Of a stretch of DNA of 64,000 nucleotides, positions 8,803-18,059 are shown one piece after another. Source of the stretch: Mangrovimicrobium sp033283385. GTDB lineage: Bacteria; Pseudomonadota; Gammaproteobacteria; Pseudomonadales; Halieaceae. The DNA is taken from positions 124,001-188,000 of the forward strand of contig JAWMQQ010000003.1 in assembly GCA_033283385.1 (NCBI GenBank), written 5' to 3'. Below the pieces are notes generated by a model. That model searched no databases and was not told where the DNA came from. It worked only from the letters and a program-made list of their open reading frames with translations. Made by a program: the position numbers and the translations under genes. Every line of letters starts with the position of its first letter. Within the stretch, counting starts at the first letter, position 1.

Positions 8803-10548
8803 ATGAGACGCTGGCTCTATGTAGTATTCGCCTGCCTGCTTATCGCCTGCGGCGGGGGCGGCGGATCCACGACCCCCTCCTCTGGCACCGTCTCCGACAA
8901 CACAGACACCACGACCACCCCCGACCCCAACACCGTCGACACCGGTGGAAGCACCGGGACTGACACCGGCAGCGTCGACCCGGACTTCACGCTGCTCGCC
9001 TGGAACGACCTCGGCATGCATTGCATGGACTCGGACTACTCGGTGTTCTCCATACTGCCACCCTACAACGTGCTGCACGCGCAACTGGTCAGCAAAACTA
9101 CCGGCATCGTCACCTCGAATATCACCCTCACCTACGAGTCCTACCGCGACCCGCAGGGATCGATCAATACGACATCCGAGGGAAAGACCAATTTCTGGAA
9201 CTACGTGGAGCCGCTTTATGGCGCGACGCCTGCTGTCGACACCGGCCTCACAGGCAATACCACACCCCGGCTGGGCCCCGCCCCACTGGATATCTCCGCG
9301 GCAAACCAGGAGTTCGTCGCTGATGGCATACCCATCACGCCCTACGACGACAACCTGGACAAGAATTTCTACCCGATGGTGACTGTCGCAGCCAGGAACA
9401 GCGCGGGCGATCTGCTGGCCACCGCCCGGGTGGTCCTGCCGGTATCCGACGAGATGAGCTGCCACTCCTGTCACGCATCCCGACAGAGCGGAAGCAGCGC
9501 GCAACTGGCCGCGATGCCGACAGCCGGCTGGGTTTTTGACGCGGACCCCGAGCGGGATTACCGCCTGAATATCCTGCAAATCCACGACGAGAAGCAGGCC
9601 GGCGATTCCCGTTTTGCCAGTGCACTGGGGACGCTCGGCTACAGCGGCACGGGGCTGTTCGACACGGCGGCGTCGGGAACTCCCGTCCTGTGCGCAGCCT
9701 GCCACGCCACCAATGCACTGCCCGGAACGGGAATCGACGGGATATCATCGCTGACGAGTGCCATGCATGCCATGCACGCCAATGTCATCGACCCCTCGAA
9801 TGCGCTATCGATGGACGACAGCGACAACCGCAGCGCCTGCTATCAATGCCACCCCGGCTCCGAAACCAAGTGCCTGAGGGGAGCCATGGGCGCGGCGGTA
9901 GACGGCAACGGCAACTTCACCATGCAGTGCCAGAGCTGCCACGGCGCCATGAGCATCGTCGGCGACCCGGGCCGCAAAGGCTGGCTGGACGAGCCCAACT
10001 GCCAGTCCTGTCACCACGACGGCCTGCGCGCATTGAGTACACTCAACGCACAGGGCCGGCCGAAAACCTGGGGCGAGGTGGCCGACAAGCGCTTCGCCAC
10101 CAACCCCGACACACCGGTGGCCGGCACCTCCCTGTACCGCATGAGCAAGGGGCACGGGGACCTGCAGTGCGAAGCCTGCCACGGCGCAACCCACGCGATC
10201 TACCCGAGTTCACACGACAACGACAACCTGCTGGCACTGGATATCCAGGGCCACACGGGCACCATCGCGCAATGCTCGGCGTGCCATAACGACGTACCCT
10301 GGACGAAGACCGGCGGCCCCCACGGCATGCACACGACGGGTCTCAGGTGGGCCAACGATCACTCGGAGACTTTCGACAATCCGGCTGAATGCCAGGCCTG
10401 CCACGGCGCGGACTACCGCGGGACGCCCCTATCGGCGCTCAAGACGGACGTGAGTTGGAGTGTCCACGAATTCGGCACCAAAAACTTTGCCGCGGGCCAC
10501 CAGATATCCTGTTACGACTGCCACAACGGGCCGGATTACGACGACTGA
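8803..10548 (+). CDS. Nine-heme c-type cytochrome lipoprotein, 581 aa
   Basis: This is a predicted lipid-anchored periplasmic or outer-membrane multiheme cytochrome. The N-terminus has a short signal with lipobox LIAC followed by a Gly/Ser/Thr-rich tether. Nine CxxCH heme-binding motifs start at about residues 220, 297, 346, 376, 400, 456, 491, 530 and 570, all in the C-terminal two thirds. The first 210 residues lack hemes and contain WNDLGMHCMDSDYSVF and PYNVLHAQL, which look like a separate folded module. ATG at 8803 (MRRWLY) is preferred to a GTG at 8794. The upstream FNR/Anr box and TATAAT suggest induction at low oxygen. A role as an electron conduit or terminal reductase is inferred. 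The heme spacing does not point me to a named family such as OmcA/MtrC. Confidence 0.88.
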   Translation: MRRWLYVVFACLLIACGGGGGSTTPSSGTVSDNTDTTTTPDPNTVDTGGSTGTDTGSVDPDFTLLAWNDLGMHCMDSDYSVFSILPPYNVLHAQLVSKTTGIVTSNITLTYESYRDPQGSINTTSEGKTNFWNYVEPLYGATPAVDTGLTGNTTPRLGPAPLDISAANQEFVADGIPITPYDDNLDKNFYPMVTVAARNSAGDLLATARVVLPVSDEMSCHSCHASRQSGSSAQLAAMPTAGWVFDADPERDYRLNILQIHDEKQAGDSRFASALGTLGYSGTGLFDTAASGTPVLCAACHATNALPGTGIDGISSLTSAMHAMHANVIDPSNALSMDDSDNRSACYQCHPGSETKCLRGAMGAAVDGNGNFTMQCQSCHGAMSIVGDPGRKGWLDEPNCQSCHHDGLRALSTLNAQGRPKTWGEVADKRFATNPDTPVAGTSLYRMSKGHGDLQCEACHGATHAIYPSSHDNDNLLALDIQGHTGTIAQCSACHNDVPWTKTGGPHGMHTTGLRWANDHSETFDNPAECQACHGADYRGTPLSALKTDVSWSVHEFGTKNFAAGHQISCYDCHNGPDYDD

Positions 10549-10754
10549 AATGCCTTCGAATGGCCCGAATAGAAGACGGCGCCATCGAGGTGCCGTCATG
10601 AGCGCATGAGAGCCACGCGCTTCCCTACCAGCAAGCCGCCCACCCGAGGCCTCCGGGCATTTCGCCATCGCATAGGGTATTCTTGACTTCCGGGAATTGA
10701 CCCGTTCGTATCGGACTGGCGCCATAGCCCGCGCTTCACTTGATGGGACAGTGC

Positions 10755-12449
10755 ATGGCCTCGTTTTTCACCGAACTCAAGCGCCGCCACGTATTCAAGG
10801 TTGCTGCCGCGTATGCGGTGACGGCATGGCTCGTGGCCCAGGCAGCGGAGTTCCTGCTCGAGAGCTTTGCGGCGCCGGCCTGGGTTGTGCAGGTACTGAT
10901 CATCGTCCTCGCACTTGGCTTCCCCATCGCTATCGTGCTCGCCTGGGCATTCGAACTGACGCCAGACGGCATCCAGCGCGATAGCGCCTCCGCTGACGCA
11001 CCGTTGACCGATGCCACAGCCCGCACCGCAGACCTGCCCAGGCAATTCCCCGACCAGTCCATCGCAGTACTGCCCTTTACCGATATGTCCGCCGATCGAG
11101 ACCAGGAATATTTTTCCGATGGCCTGGCCGAGGAAATGCTCAACCTGCTGGCCAAAGTGCCTGGCCTGCAAGTGGCCTCGCGTACCTCGGCGTTCTCCTT
11201 CAAGGGCAAGCAGGAGGATATCCGCGAGATTGCGGAGAAGTTGTGTGTGAAACATGTCCTCGAGGGCAGCGTGCGCAAGGCGGGCGACCAACTGCGTATC
11301 ACGGCGCAGCTGATCAAGGCGCAGGACGGTTACCATCTCTGGTCGGAAACCTACGATCGCCCCATGGCAAATGTGTTTGCCATCCAGGATGAGATCGCAA
11401 GGGCTGTGGTGGAATCGCTGCGGCCGCAACTGCTCGGCGAAACCCCGGTGGTTCAGGAGACCAGTTCGGACGCCTACAACCTCTACCTGCAAGCGCTGCA
11501 TCTCAGGCGGCAGCGAACGCCCGATTCGCTCGACAAGGCCGTGGAATACCTGGAACGTGCAGTGGATATCGACCCGGAATATGCGCCGGCATGGTCATTG
11601 TTATCGGCAATCTATGCCATGCGCGGCGGGTCCTCCCAGGCGGGGTGGGAGGAAGGTGTCGCAGCATCCCGCAAGGCTCTCAAGCGCGCTCTGGAACTGG
11701 ACACCGAGGACGCCGGCGCCTGGATTAGCCAAAGCCAGCTTAAAAGTTATTACGAGTGGGACTGGGAGGGAGCTCGTAGCGACCTTGAACGCGCCAGGGC
11801 TCTGGCTCCTGGAAACGGCGATGTCTACGTCGCGCAGGCACGCCTGGCGCGCAGTGAAGGCCGACTCGAGGAGTCGGTAGCGCTCTGCGATCAGGCCATT
11901 GCGCTGGACCCGCTCGACCAGGATGCGCGCAGCGACCGGGCCCGGGCGCTGTATTACCTGGGGCGTCTCGATGAGTCGGAAGCCGCATTTCGCAACCTGA
12001 TGGCATTGAATCCCAATCACCACAATGCCGCTGGCTTCCTGGACCGGATCGAGGCCGTCCGCGGCAACGTGGACCGGGCCCTGAGTCAGCTGAGCGGAAG
12101 CTATGCCCCCTTCTGGTCCGAATTCAATTGGCTGTTGGTTGCCTACCGCTACCGCCGCACAGCAGAGTGCGAAGAGAGGCTGGCCGCGTTCAAAGCGGAG
12201 AATGCCCGGGAGGGGGCTTTCCAGATTGCCGAGTTGTTCGCCTATGCCGACGAAGTGGATGAGGCCTTCAAGTGGCTGGAGGTTGCGGTTCAGACAAGGG
12301 ATCCGGGACTCACCGACGAATTGCTGTCAACCGAAACAATGCTCGGCTTGCACAGCGACGCACGCTGGGAAGCGCTGGTGGACAAACTGGGCCTGCTCGA
12401 GGCCTACCGCCGCATGCCCCGGCGGGATTCCTGGCCCACTACCTGCTGA
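10755..12449 (+). CDS. TolB-like/TPR membrane protein, 564 aa
   Basis: This is a membrane-anchored protein of a family common in gammaproteobacteria. It opens with SFFTELKRRHVFKVAAAYAV and two transmembrane helices (about residues 17-37 and 45-65, ending LAWAFELTPDGI). A TolB-N/FlgO-like domain follows (about 95-220: SIAVLPFTDMSADRDQEYFSDG, TSAFSFKGK, HVLEGSVRKAGDQLRI). The C-terminal half is tetratricopeptide-like (about 240-460), with phrases such as AVDIDPEYAPAWSLL and AIALDPLDQDARSDRARALYYLG. Relatives often carry an N-terminal cyclase or DNA-binding domain, which is absent here. ATG at 10755 fits the family start better than ATG 10743. It is probably a signalling or scaffold protein; its function is not established. 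Confidence 0.8.
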   Translation: MASFFTELKRRHVFKVAAAYAVTAWLVAQAAEFLLESFAAPAWVVQVLIIVLALGFPIAIVLAWAFELTPDGIQRDSASADAPLTDATARTADLPRQFPDQSIAVLPFTDMSADRDQEYFSDGLAEEMLNLLAKVPGLQVASRTSAFSFKGKQEDIREIAEKLCVKHVLEGSVRKAGDQLRITAQLIKAQDGYHLWSETYDRPMANVFAIQDEIARAVVESLRPQLLGETPVVQETSSDAYNLYLQALHLRRQRTPDSLDKAVEYLERAVDIDPEYAPAWSLLSAIYAMRGGSSQAGWEEGVAASRKALKRALELDTEDAGAWISQSQLKSYYEWDWEGARSDLERARALAPGNGDVYVAQARLARSEGRLEESVALCDQAIALDPLDQDARSDRARALYYLGRLDESEAAFRNLMALNPNHHNAAGFLDRIEAVRGNVDRALSQLSGSYAPFWSEFNWLLVAYRYRRTAECEERLAAFKAENAREGAFQIAELFAYADEVDEAFKWLEVAVQTRDPGLTDELLSTETMLGLHSDARWEALVDKLGLLEAYRRMPRRDSWPTTC

Positions 12450-12524
12450 ATTAGTCCAAACAGCCGATGACACCCCACCACGCGCTGCGCAGCATGGAGT
12501 CCATAATAAGGAAAGGAATTCCAC

Positions 12525-14666
12525 GTGACCCATCGTTGCGTACTGGCCCTCTGTCTGCTGCCGCTGATATGCCTCCCCGGCTGCGGTGGGGATAACAACT
12601 CCCGCACAGACGAACCCGCACAACCCCCACCAATCTCCGCGACCGAGGCCTACTGCGGCAGCGACTACCTGGAAATCGAGGAACGTATCGACACCCTGCT
12701 CGGCGAGTTGAGCCTGGAAGAGGAAGTCTCGCTGATGCACGGTGCGGGCTTCGTCCCCACCGAATCCGGGCACCTGGCGAGCGCCCTCCCCGAGCGCGGT
12801 ATCCCCGGATTCCTCATGGTGGATGGGCCGCGTGGCCTGGACAACCAGACCGGGCTGCCAGCGACAGCCTTTCCGGTGGGCATGGCCAGGGCAGCGACCT
12901 GGGATCCCGAACTCGAGCATCGCGTCGGACAGGTGATGGGCGCAGAGGTCCGGGCCGCCGGGGCCAGCGTCCTCCTCGCTCCCACCATGAATATCCTCTA
13001 TCACCCGCGCTGGGGTCGGGCGCAGGAAACCTACGGCGAGGACCCCTACCTGATGGGTGCGATGGCCGTTGCTTTCGTCCAGGGCGTACAACAGGAGAAC
13101 GTGCTGGCCAGCGCGAAGCACTTCGTCGCCAACAGCATCGAGGACACGCGCTTTACCGTCGACGTGCAGATGGACGAACGCACCCTGCGCGAGATCTACC
13201 TCCCCGCCTTCCGCCGCGTCGTGCAGGAAGGCCAGGTGGCCTCGGTCATGACCGCCTACAACTCGGTGAACGGCGCCTTCAGCAGCGAGAACGAACACCT
13301 GCTGCGCGACATTCTCAAGGGGGAGTGGGAATTCCAGGGTTTTGTCGAGTCTGACTGGGTCTTCGGCACCCACGACACCGTGGCCGCGGCGAGTGCCGGG
13401 CTGGATATCGAGATGCCGGCGCCCAAGGTATACGGCCCGCCGCTGGTGGAGGCCGTGCAATCGGGCGAAGTCTCACGCGATATGGTGGACCTCGGGGCGC
13501 GGCGTATCCTGCGGGCGCAGTTCTGCTTCGGCCTCGACACGGACCCGCCGGTGCGCGACCCGTCGAAAGTCGCTACGGCCGGGCACACCCGCGTCGCCCG
13601 GGAGGTCGCCCAGCGCGCTATCGTGCTGTTGAAGAACACGGGAACCCTGCCGATCGACAGGAGCACGACGATGAAGATCGCCGTCCTCGGTGATCTCGCC
13701 GATGCCGAAAATCTCGGCGACACCGGCAGCAGCCGGGTACTTCCCGTCTATGTAGTGACCGCACTGCAGGGCATCACGGCGGCTGCGGATGGGCTGGTGA
13801 CCGTCACCCACATTGCCTCCACCAATCTCTCCCAGGAGGACAGGGCGAGTGTCGCCGACGCAGACGTCGCCATCGTCGTCACCGGGCTCACCTCCGAGGA
13901 CGAGGGCGAGGGCCTGATCTCCGCCGGCGACCGCAAGGGCCTCGGCCTCAGGCCGGAGCAGGATGCGCTGATCGAAGCAGTCGCCGCGACGGGCACGCCG
14001 ACCATCGTCGTCCTGGAGGGCGGCTCTGCCATCACCATGAACCCCTGGCTGGATTCGGTCGATGCCGTCCTCATGGCCTGGTACCCGGGCATCGAGGGCG
14101 GCAATGCCATCGCCGATATTCTTTTCGGCGAGGTGGCCCCCAGCGGCAGGCTGCCCATCTCCTTCCCCCGCGCGGAAGCGGATTTGCAGCCCTTCGACAA
14201 TGTCTCTGACACCGTCGCCTACGGCTACTTCCATGGCTACCGTCACCTGCAACACGAGGGCACCGCCCCCCTCTTTCCCTTCGGCTTCGGTCTCACGTAC
14301 ACCAGCTTTGCCTACTCGGACCTGGTGCTCTCATCCACCAGGGTCGCTGCCGGCGACACGATTACGGTACAGCTCGATGTCGAGAATACCGGCGCCACAG
14401 ATGCCATCGAGACGGTACAGCTTTACACGGGCGCGGTTTCGTCCCCGGTAATACGGGCGCCGCGGGAATTGAAGGCTTTCACGCAGGTCGCGCTTTCCGC
14501 GGGTGTCAAAAAGACAGTCTCTTTCGATTTCCCGATCGCCGATCTCGCCTACTACGATGTCGAATCCGGCGGCTGGGTCGTCGAACCAACCGACTACCGA
14601 CTGGAGGTCGGCTCCTCGTCCGGGGACCTTCCACTGTCTGCCGTGGTTACGGTCGACGGGCCGTAG
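12525..14666 (+). CDS. Glycoside hydrolase family 3 beta-glucosidase, lipoprotein, 713 aa
   Basis: This is an exported beta-glucosidase-like enzyme that hydrolyses beta-linked oligosaccharides. Signal peptide and lipobox CLPGC at about residues 17-21 predict lipid anchoring. The GH3 N-terminal domain includes DGPRGLD, RWGRAQETYGEDPYL, KHFVANSIEDTRF and the nucleophile loop FVESDWVFGTHD, with Asp about 277. The GH3 C-domain (about 370-560) has VLLKNTGTLPI and WYPGIEGGNAIADILFGEVAPSGRLP. A fibronectin-III-like domain (about 620-710) ends the protein. The start is a GTG at 12525 with AAGGA-type sequence about 8 bases upstream. It lies 75 bases after the TPR gene on the same strand and may be cotranscribed. 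Substrate preference cannot be read from the sequence. Confidence 0.92.
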   Translation: MTHRCVLALCLLPLICLPGCGGDNNSRTDEPAQPPPISATEAYCGSDYLEIEERIDTLLGELSLEEEVSLMHGAGFVPTESGHLASALPERGIPGFLMVDGPRGLDNQTGLPATAFPVGMARAATWDPELEHRVGQVMGAEVRAAGASVLLAPTMNILYHPRWGRAQETYGEDPYLMGAMAVAFVQGVQQENVLASAKHFVANSIEDTRFTVDVQMDERTLREIYLPAFRRVVQEGQVASVMTAYNSVNGAFSSENEHLLRDILKGEWEFQGFVESDWVFGTHDTVAAASAGLDIEMPAPKVYGPPLVEAVQSGEVSRDMVDLGARRILRAQFCFGLDTDPPVRDPSKVATAGHTRVAREVAQRAIVLLKNTGTLPIDRSTTMKIAVLGDLADAENLGDTGSSRVLPVYVVTALQGITAAADGLVTVTHIASTNLSQEDRASVADADVAIVVTGLTSEDEGEGLISAGDRKGLGLRPEQDALIEAVAATGTPTIVVLEGGSAITMNPWLDSVDAVLMAWYPGIEGGNAIADILFGEVAPSGRLPISFPRAEADLQPFDNVSDTVAYGYFHGYRHLQHEGTAPLFPFGFGLTYTSFAYSDLVLSSTRVAAGDTITVQLDVENTGATDAIETVQLYTGAVSSPVIRAPRELKAFTQVALSAGVKKTVSFDFPIADLAYYDVESGGWVVEPTDYRLEVGSSSGDLPLSAVVTVDGP

Positions 14667-14781
14667 ACGCGCCTCACAAAAGCAGCGCCTTTCGAGACTG
14701 GCTTCGCTTCGACGCCTCTCCCGGCCGGCGGATTTATCCTATACTCGGCGCATCCAGCGATAGTCTCTAGAGGATGCAGCA

Positions 14782-15198
14782 TTGCCAACTTCCAGAATTG
14801 CCCAGGCCCTGGGCCTGGCCTCACTGCTTTTTTCCCTGCCGGCGTCCGCCACCGAACAGGAGATTCGCGATGATATTGCCCTGGGCTCACAGGTCTTCGC
14901 GGATGTCTGTGCCAGGTGTCACCAGGAAAATGGCGAGGGTGAGGGGGGGCTCTATCCTTCGCTGCACAATCCCGCCCTGCTGCAGGACAAATCGCTGCTG
15001 ATCCAGACCATCCTGAGCGGGCGCAGCGCCCATCGCGAGGGGGCTGGAGACAAGGATCAAACGCTCATGCCTTCGCTCGATTTCCTGACCGACAGGGAAA
15101 TCGTGGCCATCATCGCGTACATCACCAACAGTTGGGGCGGTGAGGTGTTGGTGGTAACTGAGGAAGAGGTCCAGGCGGCAAGAGCCGCGATGCAGTGA
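14782..15198 (+). CDS. Periplasmic monoheme cytochrome c, 138 aa
   Basis: This is a small class I cytochrome c carrying electrons in the periplasm. A signal peptide (about residues 1-23, ending PASA-TE) is followed by the single heme site CARCHQ near residue 43. MPSLDFLTDREIVAIIAYI near residue 100 supplies the likely axial Met and the C-terminal helix. The start must be TTG at 14782, because the ATG eight bases earlier is out of frame; AGAGGA lies just upstream. A TATACT lies at 14740-14745. It is monocistronic between the GH3 and amidohydrolase genes. No partner enzyme is adjacent, so the donor and acceptor are unknown. Confidence 0.88.
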   Translation: MPTSRIAQALGLASLLFSLPASATEQEIRDDIALGSQVFADVCARCHQENGEGEGGLYPSLHNPALLQDKSLLIQTILSGRSAHREGAGDKDQTLMPSLDFLTDREIVAIIAYITNSWGGEVLVVTEEEVQAARAAMQ

Positions 15199-15289
15199 CT
15201 TTTCCTCTGGCATCCATCCAGGGGCAATACCATCGAGCCGTTCTATACTGATCGGGGCGTACATTTGCGTGCCATCCCGGGATAACCAG

Positions 15290-16513
15290 ATGACCCTCAC
15301 ACTTTTCCGCAATGCCACGCTGTTTGATGGCTCGTCAGCAGAACCCACAGAGAATGCCTGCGTACTCGTCGAAGGCAATACCATAAAGGAAGTCAGCGAT
15401 AGTTCACTGACAGCCCCGGATGCGCAGGTGATAGATTGCGCCGGCAAAACCCTGATGCCCGGCCTGATCGACGCCCACATCCACGTCTACATCCCGTCCC
15501 CCGCACTCACCTTGCCGCCGCCCCCGATGAGCTACGTAGCGCACTACGGTGCGCGCTTCATGCAGCACGCCCTGTCCTGCGGTTTCACCACGCTCAGGGA
15601 CGTTGCGGGAGGCGACCACGGGCTCGCCATGGCCCTGAGGGACGGCTTCCTGTCCGGACCCCGCTTTTTTTACGGTGGGCTGGCGCTGTCACAGACCGGC
15701 GGGCACGGGGATTTCCGCTCGCCCGACACGCCCACGGACCTCTGCGCCTGCGGCGCCGAGCAGCAGGGCCTGTCTATCCTCGCGGATGGCGTCGATGCCT
15801 GCCGCAAGGCCGTGCGGGAGGAACTGCGCAAGGGCGCCCACCACATCAAGATCATGGGGTCCGGCGGCGTGCTCTCGCCCTCCGACCCGCTGGAATACGC
15901 GCAGTATTCAGAGGAAGAGATTCGCGCCATCGTGGAAGAGTGCGAGCGCCAGGGCAAGTACGCCGCCGCGCACTGCCACCCGGATGTCGCGATCAGGCGC
16001 TGCCTCGAGTACGGCGTGCGCTCGATCGAACACGGCACACTCATCACCGAGGCGACAGCGAAGCTGGCCGCGGAGAAAAGCGCCTTTGTCGTACCGACAA
16101 TGGCCACGATATTCGCATTGAAGGACCTCGGTCCCGCTCACGGTGTCTCTGAAGTCGGCATGCGAAAGCTGCACCAGGTCATCGACGACGCCTTGACCGG
16201 GCTTGAGGTCATGAAAAAGGCCGGCGTGCAGATGGGGTTCGGCACCGACCTGCTGGGCGAGATGCACACCCGCCAGTGCACCGAGTTCACGATCCGCAGC
16301 GAGGTGCTGGAGCCCATCGACATCCTGCGCTCGGCAACCTCCGTAAACGCGAAACTGCTGGGCCAGGAAGGCAGGCTGGGCTGTATCAGGCCGGGGGCCT
16401 TTGCCGACATCCTGGTCGTCGATGGCAACCCGCTGGAGGATATCGACCTCCTGGCCCGGAACGGGGAGAAGCTCTCGGTGATCATGGCGGATGGCAAGCT
16501 GGTCAAGCACTGA
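15290..16513 (+). CDS. Amidohydrolase (imidazolonepropionase/prolidase-like), 407 aa
   Basis: This is a metal-dependent hydrolase of the amidohydrolase superfamily, in the clade often annotated as Xaa-Pro dipeptidase or imidazolonepropionase-related. Metal ligands are visible in order: the HxH pair at about H63 and H65 in DAHIHV, the likely carbamylated Lys in HHIKIMGSGG, His in YAAAHCHPD, His in SIEHGTL, and the catalytic Asp in FGTDLLGEMH. The C-terminal beta-sandwich closes with GAFADILVVDGNPLEDI, typical of this clade. ATG at 15290 is chosen over a GTG at 15269. There is no signal peptide, so the enzyme is cytosolic. The natural substrate (a dipeptide, lactam or carbamate) cannot be told from sequence. 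Confidence 0.88.
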   Translation: MTLTLFRNATLFDGSSAEPTENACVLVEGNTIKEVSDSSLTAPDAQVIDCAGKTLMPGLIDAHIHVYIPSPALTLPPPPMSYVAHYGARFMQHALSCGFTTLRDVAGGDHGLAMALRDGFLSGPRFFYGGLALSQTGGHGDFRSPDTPTDLCACGAEQQGLSILADGVDACRKAVREELRKGAHHIKIMGSGGVLSPSDPLEYAQYSEEEIRAIVEECERQGKYAAAHCHPDVAIRRCLEYGVRSIEHGTLITEATAKLAAEKSAFVVPTMATIFALKDLGPAHGVSEVGMRKLHQVIDDALTGLEVMKKAGVQMGFGTDLLGEMHTRQCTEFTIRSEVLEPIDILRSATSVNAKLLGQEGRLGCIRPGAFADILVVDGNPLEDIDLLARNGEKLSVIMADGKLVKH

Positions 16514-16591
16514 CCCGCGCATTATTGACGAAGATCATTTCGCACAGGACATATCGGGGCGAAAGTAAGCCTTGTTTTGAGGAGCCAGGCC

Positions 16592-17170
16592 ATGCTCGTG
16601 AACAGTAGTCCCCGGAACATAACCGCTACACAGGCCCTGCTTGCGGTAGTCGCCTGCCTGCAGTTGTGCGCCTGCGCTCCCGCCACCTACCGGACCACTA
16701 CGGCACCGGCACCTGTACCGGTCACCACCCAGCTGGAAGCCACCAGGATCTACTTCTACCCGACCCGGGGCCAGAGCGCGGAACAGCAGGACAAGGACCG
16801 CTACGAGTGCTACCTGTGGGCGGTAAGACAGTCCGGCTTCGACCCCTCGGTTGCCCAGTTGGCCCCCCACCAGCGGGTCGAGGTGGTAGCGGAGCCGCCG
16901 CCCGGGACCGGCACCGCCGCGGGCGCGGTCACCGGTGCGGTAGCCGGCTCCATTCTCGCCGGCCACGGCAGCCGTGAAGAAGGCGCTGTGTTTGGCGCCA
17001 TCACCGGCGCCATTATCGGAACCGCCGTGGACGCGAACAGGCAGGCACAGGCGCAAAAAATGACCGAGCAGGCGAACGCAGAGGAGTACGCGCGTGTCGA
17101 TATGCTGGCGCGGGATTACCGCAGGGCCATGACCGCCTGTCTCGAAGGCAGGGGCTACGTCGTCCGTTGA
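16592..17170 (+). CDS. Glycine-zipper envelope lipoprotein, 192 aa
   Basis: This is a predicted outer-membrane lipoprotein with a signal ending in lipobox LCAC. After a Pro/Thr tether comes the module YPTRGQSAEQQDKDRYECYLWA, then a glycine-zipper segment (GTAAGAVTGAVAGSILAG through GAVFGAITGAIIGTAV). It ends DYRRAMTACLEGRGYVVR. The two halves that flank the zipper match the contiguous C-terminus of the next gene, so the zipper looks inserted into a small Cys-containing domain. The ATG at 16592 has GAGGAG at 16579-16584. It is followed after 37 bases by its sister gene and the two probably form an operon. Glycine zippers often insert into or associate with membranes; the exact role is unknown. 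Confidence 0.75.
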   Translation: MLVNSSPRNITATQALLAVVACLQLCACAPATYRTTTAPAPVPVTTQLEATRIYFYPTRGQSAEQQDKDRYECYLWAVRQSGFDPSVAQLAPHQRVEVVAEPPPGTGTAAGAVTGAVAGSILAGHGSREEGAVFGAITGAIIGTAVDANRQAQAQKMTEQANAEEYARVDMLARDYRRAMTACLEGRGYVVR

Positions 17171-17207
17171 TCAACGGGGAATGGGTTGGGAATATCGGAT
17201 ATCTGCC

Positions 17208-17951
17208 ATGAAACAGTTATTGAGCTCAGGCAAGACCGCGGTAGCAGCGCTGGCTGCCGCAATAATCCTCTACGCCCCGTACGGCATGGCGCAACCCGGC
17301 GGCGGCCACCCGGGGAAAAACGACGGCAGGCCGGCCGCGGACCACGCCAGGCCCGCGCCGGTCCAGTCCCGCCCGAAGCCGCCCGGCGACTTCTACCGCT
17401 ACGACGACCGCTACCACCACGACCGCTACTATCCGCGGCCCGGGTACATCGCGCCGCACATTCCCTCTCACTACGTGCGTATCGTCTACCACAATGTGCC
17501 GTATTTTTATTACAGTGGAATCTGGTACCGCTCCGCCGGTGCCCAGTTCCAGGTGATCGCGCCGCCCATCGGCATCTTCGTACCGATCCTGCCGCCCTAC
17601 TACACGACGATCTGGCTGGCTGGCGTTCCCTACTATTACGCCAACGATGTCTACTACGCGTGGCGCCCCCAGAGTAACGGTTACGAGGTCGTGCAGCCGC
17701 CCGCCGGCGCCGATACCCAGCAGCTGCCGCTGGTGGGCGATGAGCTGTTCGTTTACCCGAAAAAGGGCCAGACCGACGCTCAGGTCGCCGAGGACCGCTA
17801 CCAGTGCCACGTCTGGAGCCGCAACCAGACCCAGTACGATCCCACGCAGCCGCCCACCAACCTCGGCGCCGCCGAGGCCAGCCGGAAGCGCGAGGACTAC
17901 CAGCGCGCCATGCGTGCCTGCCTCGAGGGCAGGGACTACAGCGTGCGCTGA
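17208..17951 (+). CDS. Secreted Tyr/Pro-rich protein, DUF6515-like, 247 aa
   Basis: This is an exported protein with a signal peptide (about residues 1-28, ending YGMA-QPGG), a disordered Gly/Pro/Arg section, a Tyr- and His-rich stretch (YRYDDRYHHDRYYPRPGY) and a hydrophobic Tyr-rich core (YFYYSGIWYR, PPYYTTIWLAGVPYYYANDVYY). I recognise the core as resembling DUF6515-type envelope proteins. The last 70 residues (ELFVYPKKGQTDAQVAEDRYQCHVW to RAMRACLEGRDYSVR) duplicate the Cys-containing module of the preceding lipoprotein, without the glycine zipper. ATG at 17208 gives the best signal peptide. Both genes likely act in the same envelope structure, but no function is known. Confidence 0.72.
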   Translation: MKQLLSSGKTAVAALAAAIILYAPYGMAQPGGGHPGKNDGRPAADHARPAPVQSRPKPPGDFYRYDDRYHHDRYYPRPGYIAPHIPSHYVRIVYHNVPYFYYSGIWYRSAGAQFQVIAPPIGIFVPILPPYYTTIWLAGVPYYYANDVYYAWRPQSNGYEVVQPPAGADTQQLPLVGDELFVYPKKGQTDAQVAEDRYQCHVWSRNQTQYDPTQPPTNLGAAEASRKREDYQRAMRACLEGRDYSVR

Positions 17952-18059
17952 CAGGAACCGCTGCGGGTAGCGGGCTCGCAACGCCTCCTGACCACCGGCG
18001 GCTCCCGGTTACGCTGTGGGTGTTGTGAATGGACGACCCGCAGCCGCCCGCGGCGGAGT

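Noticed and set aside
10563..10610. GACGGC/GCCGTC inverted repeat after the multiheme gene as a terminator
   Set aside because: Only six base pairs, a long loop and no T-run.
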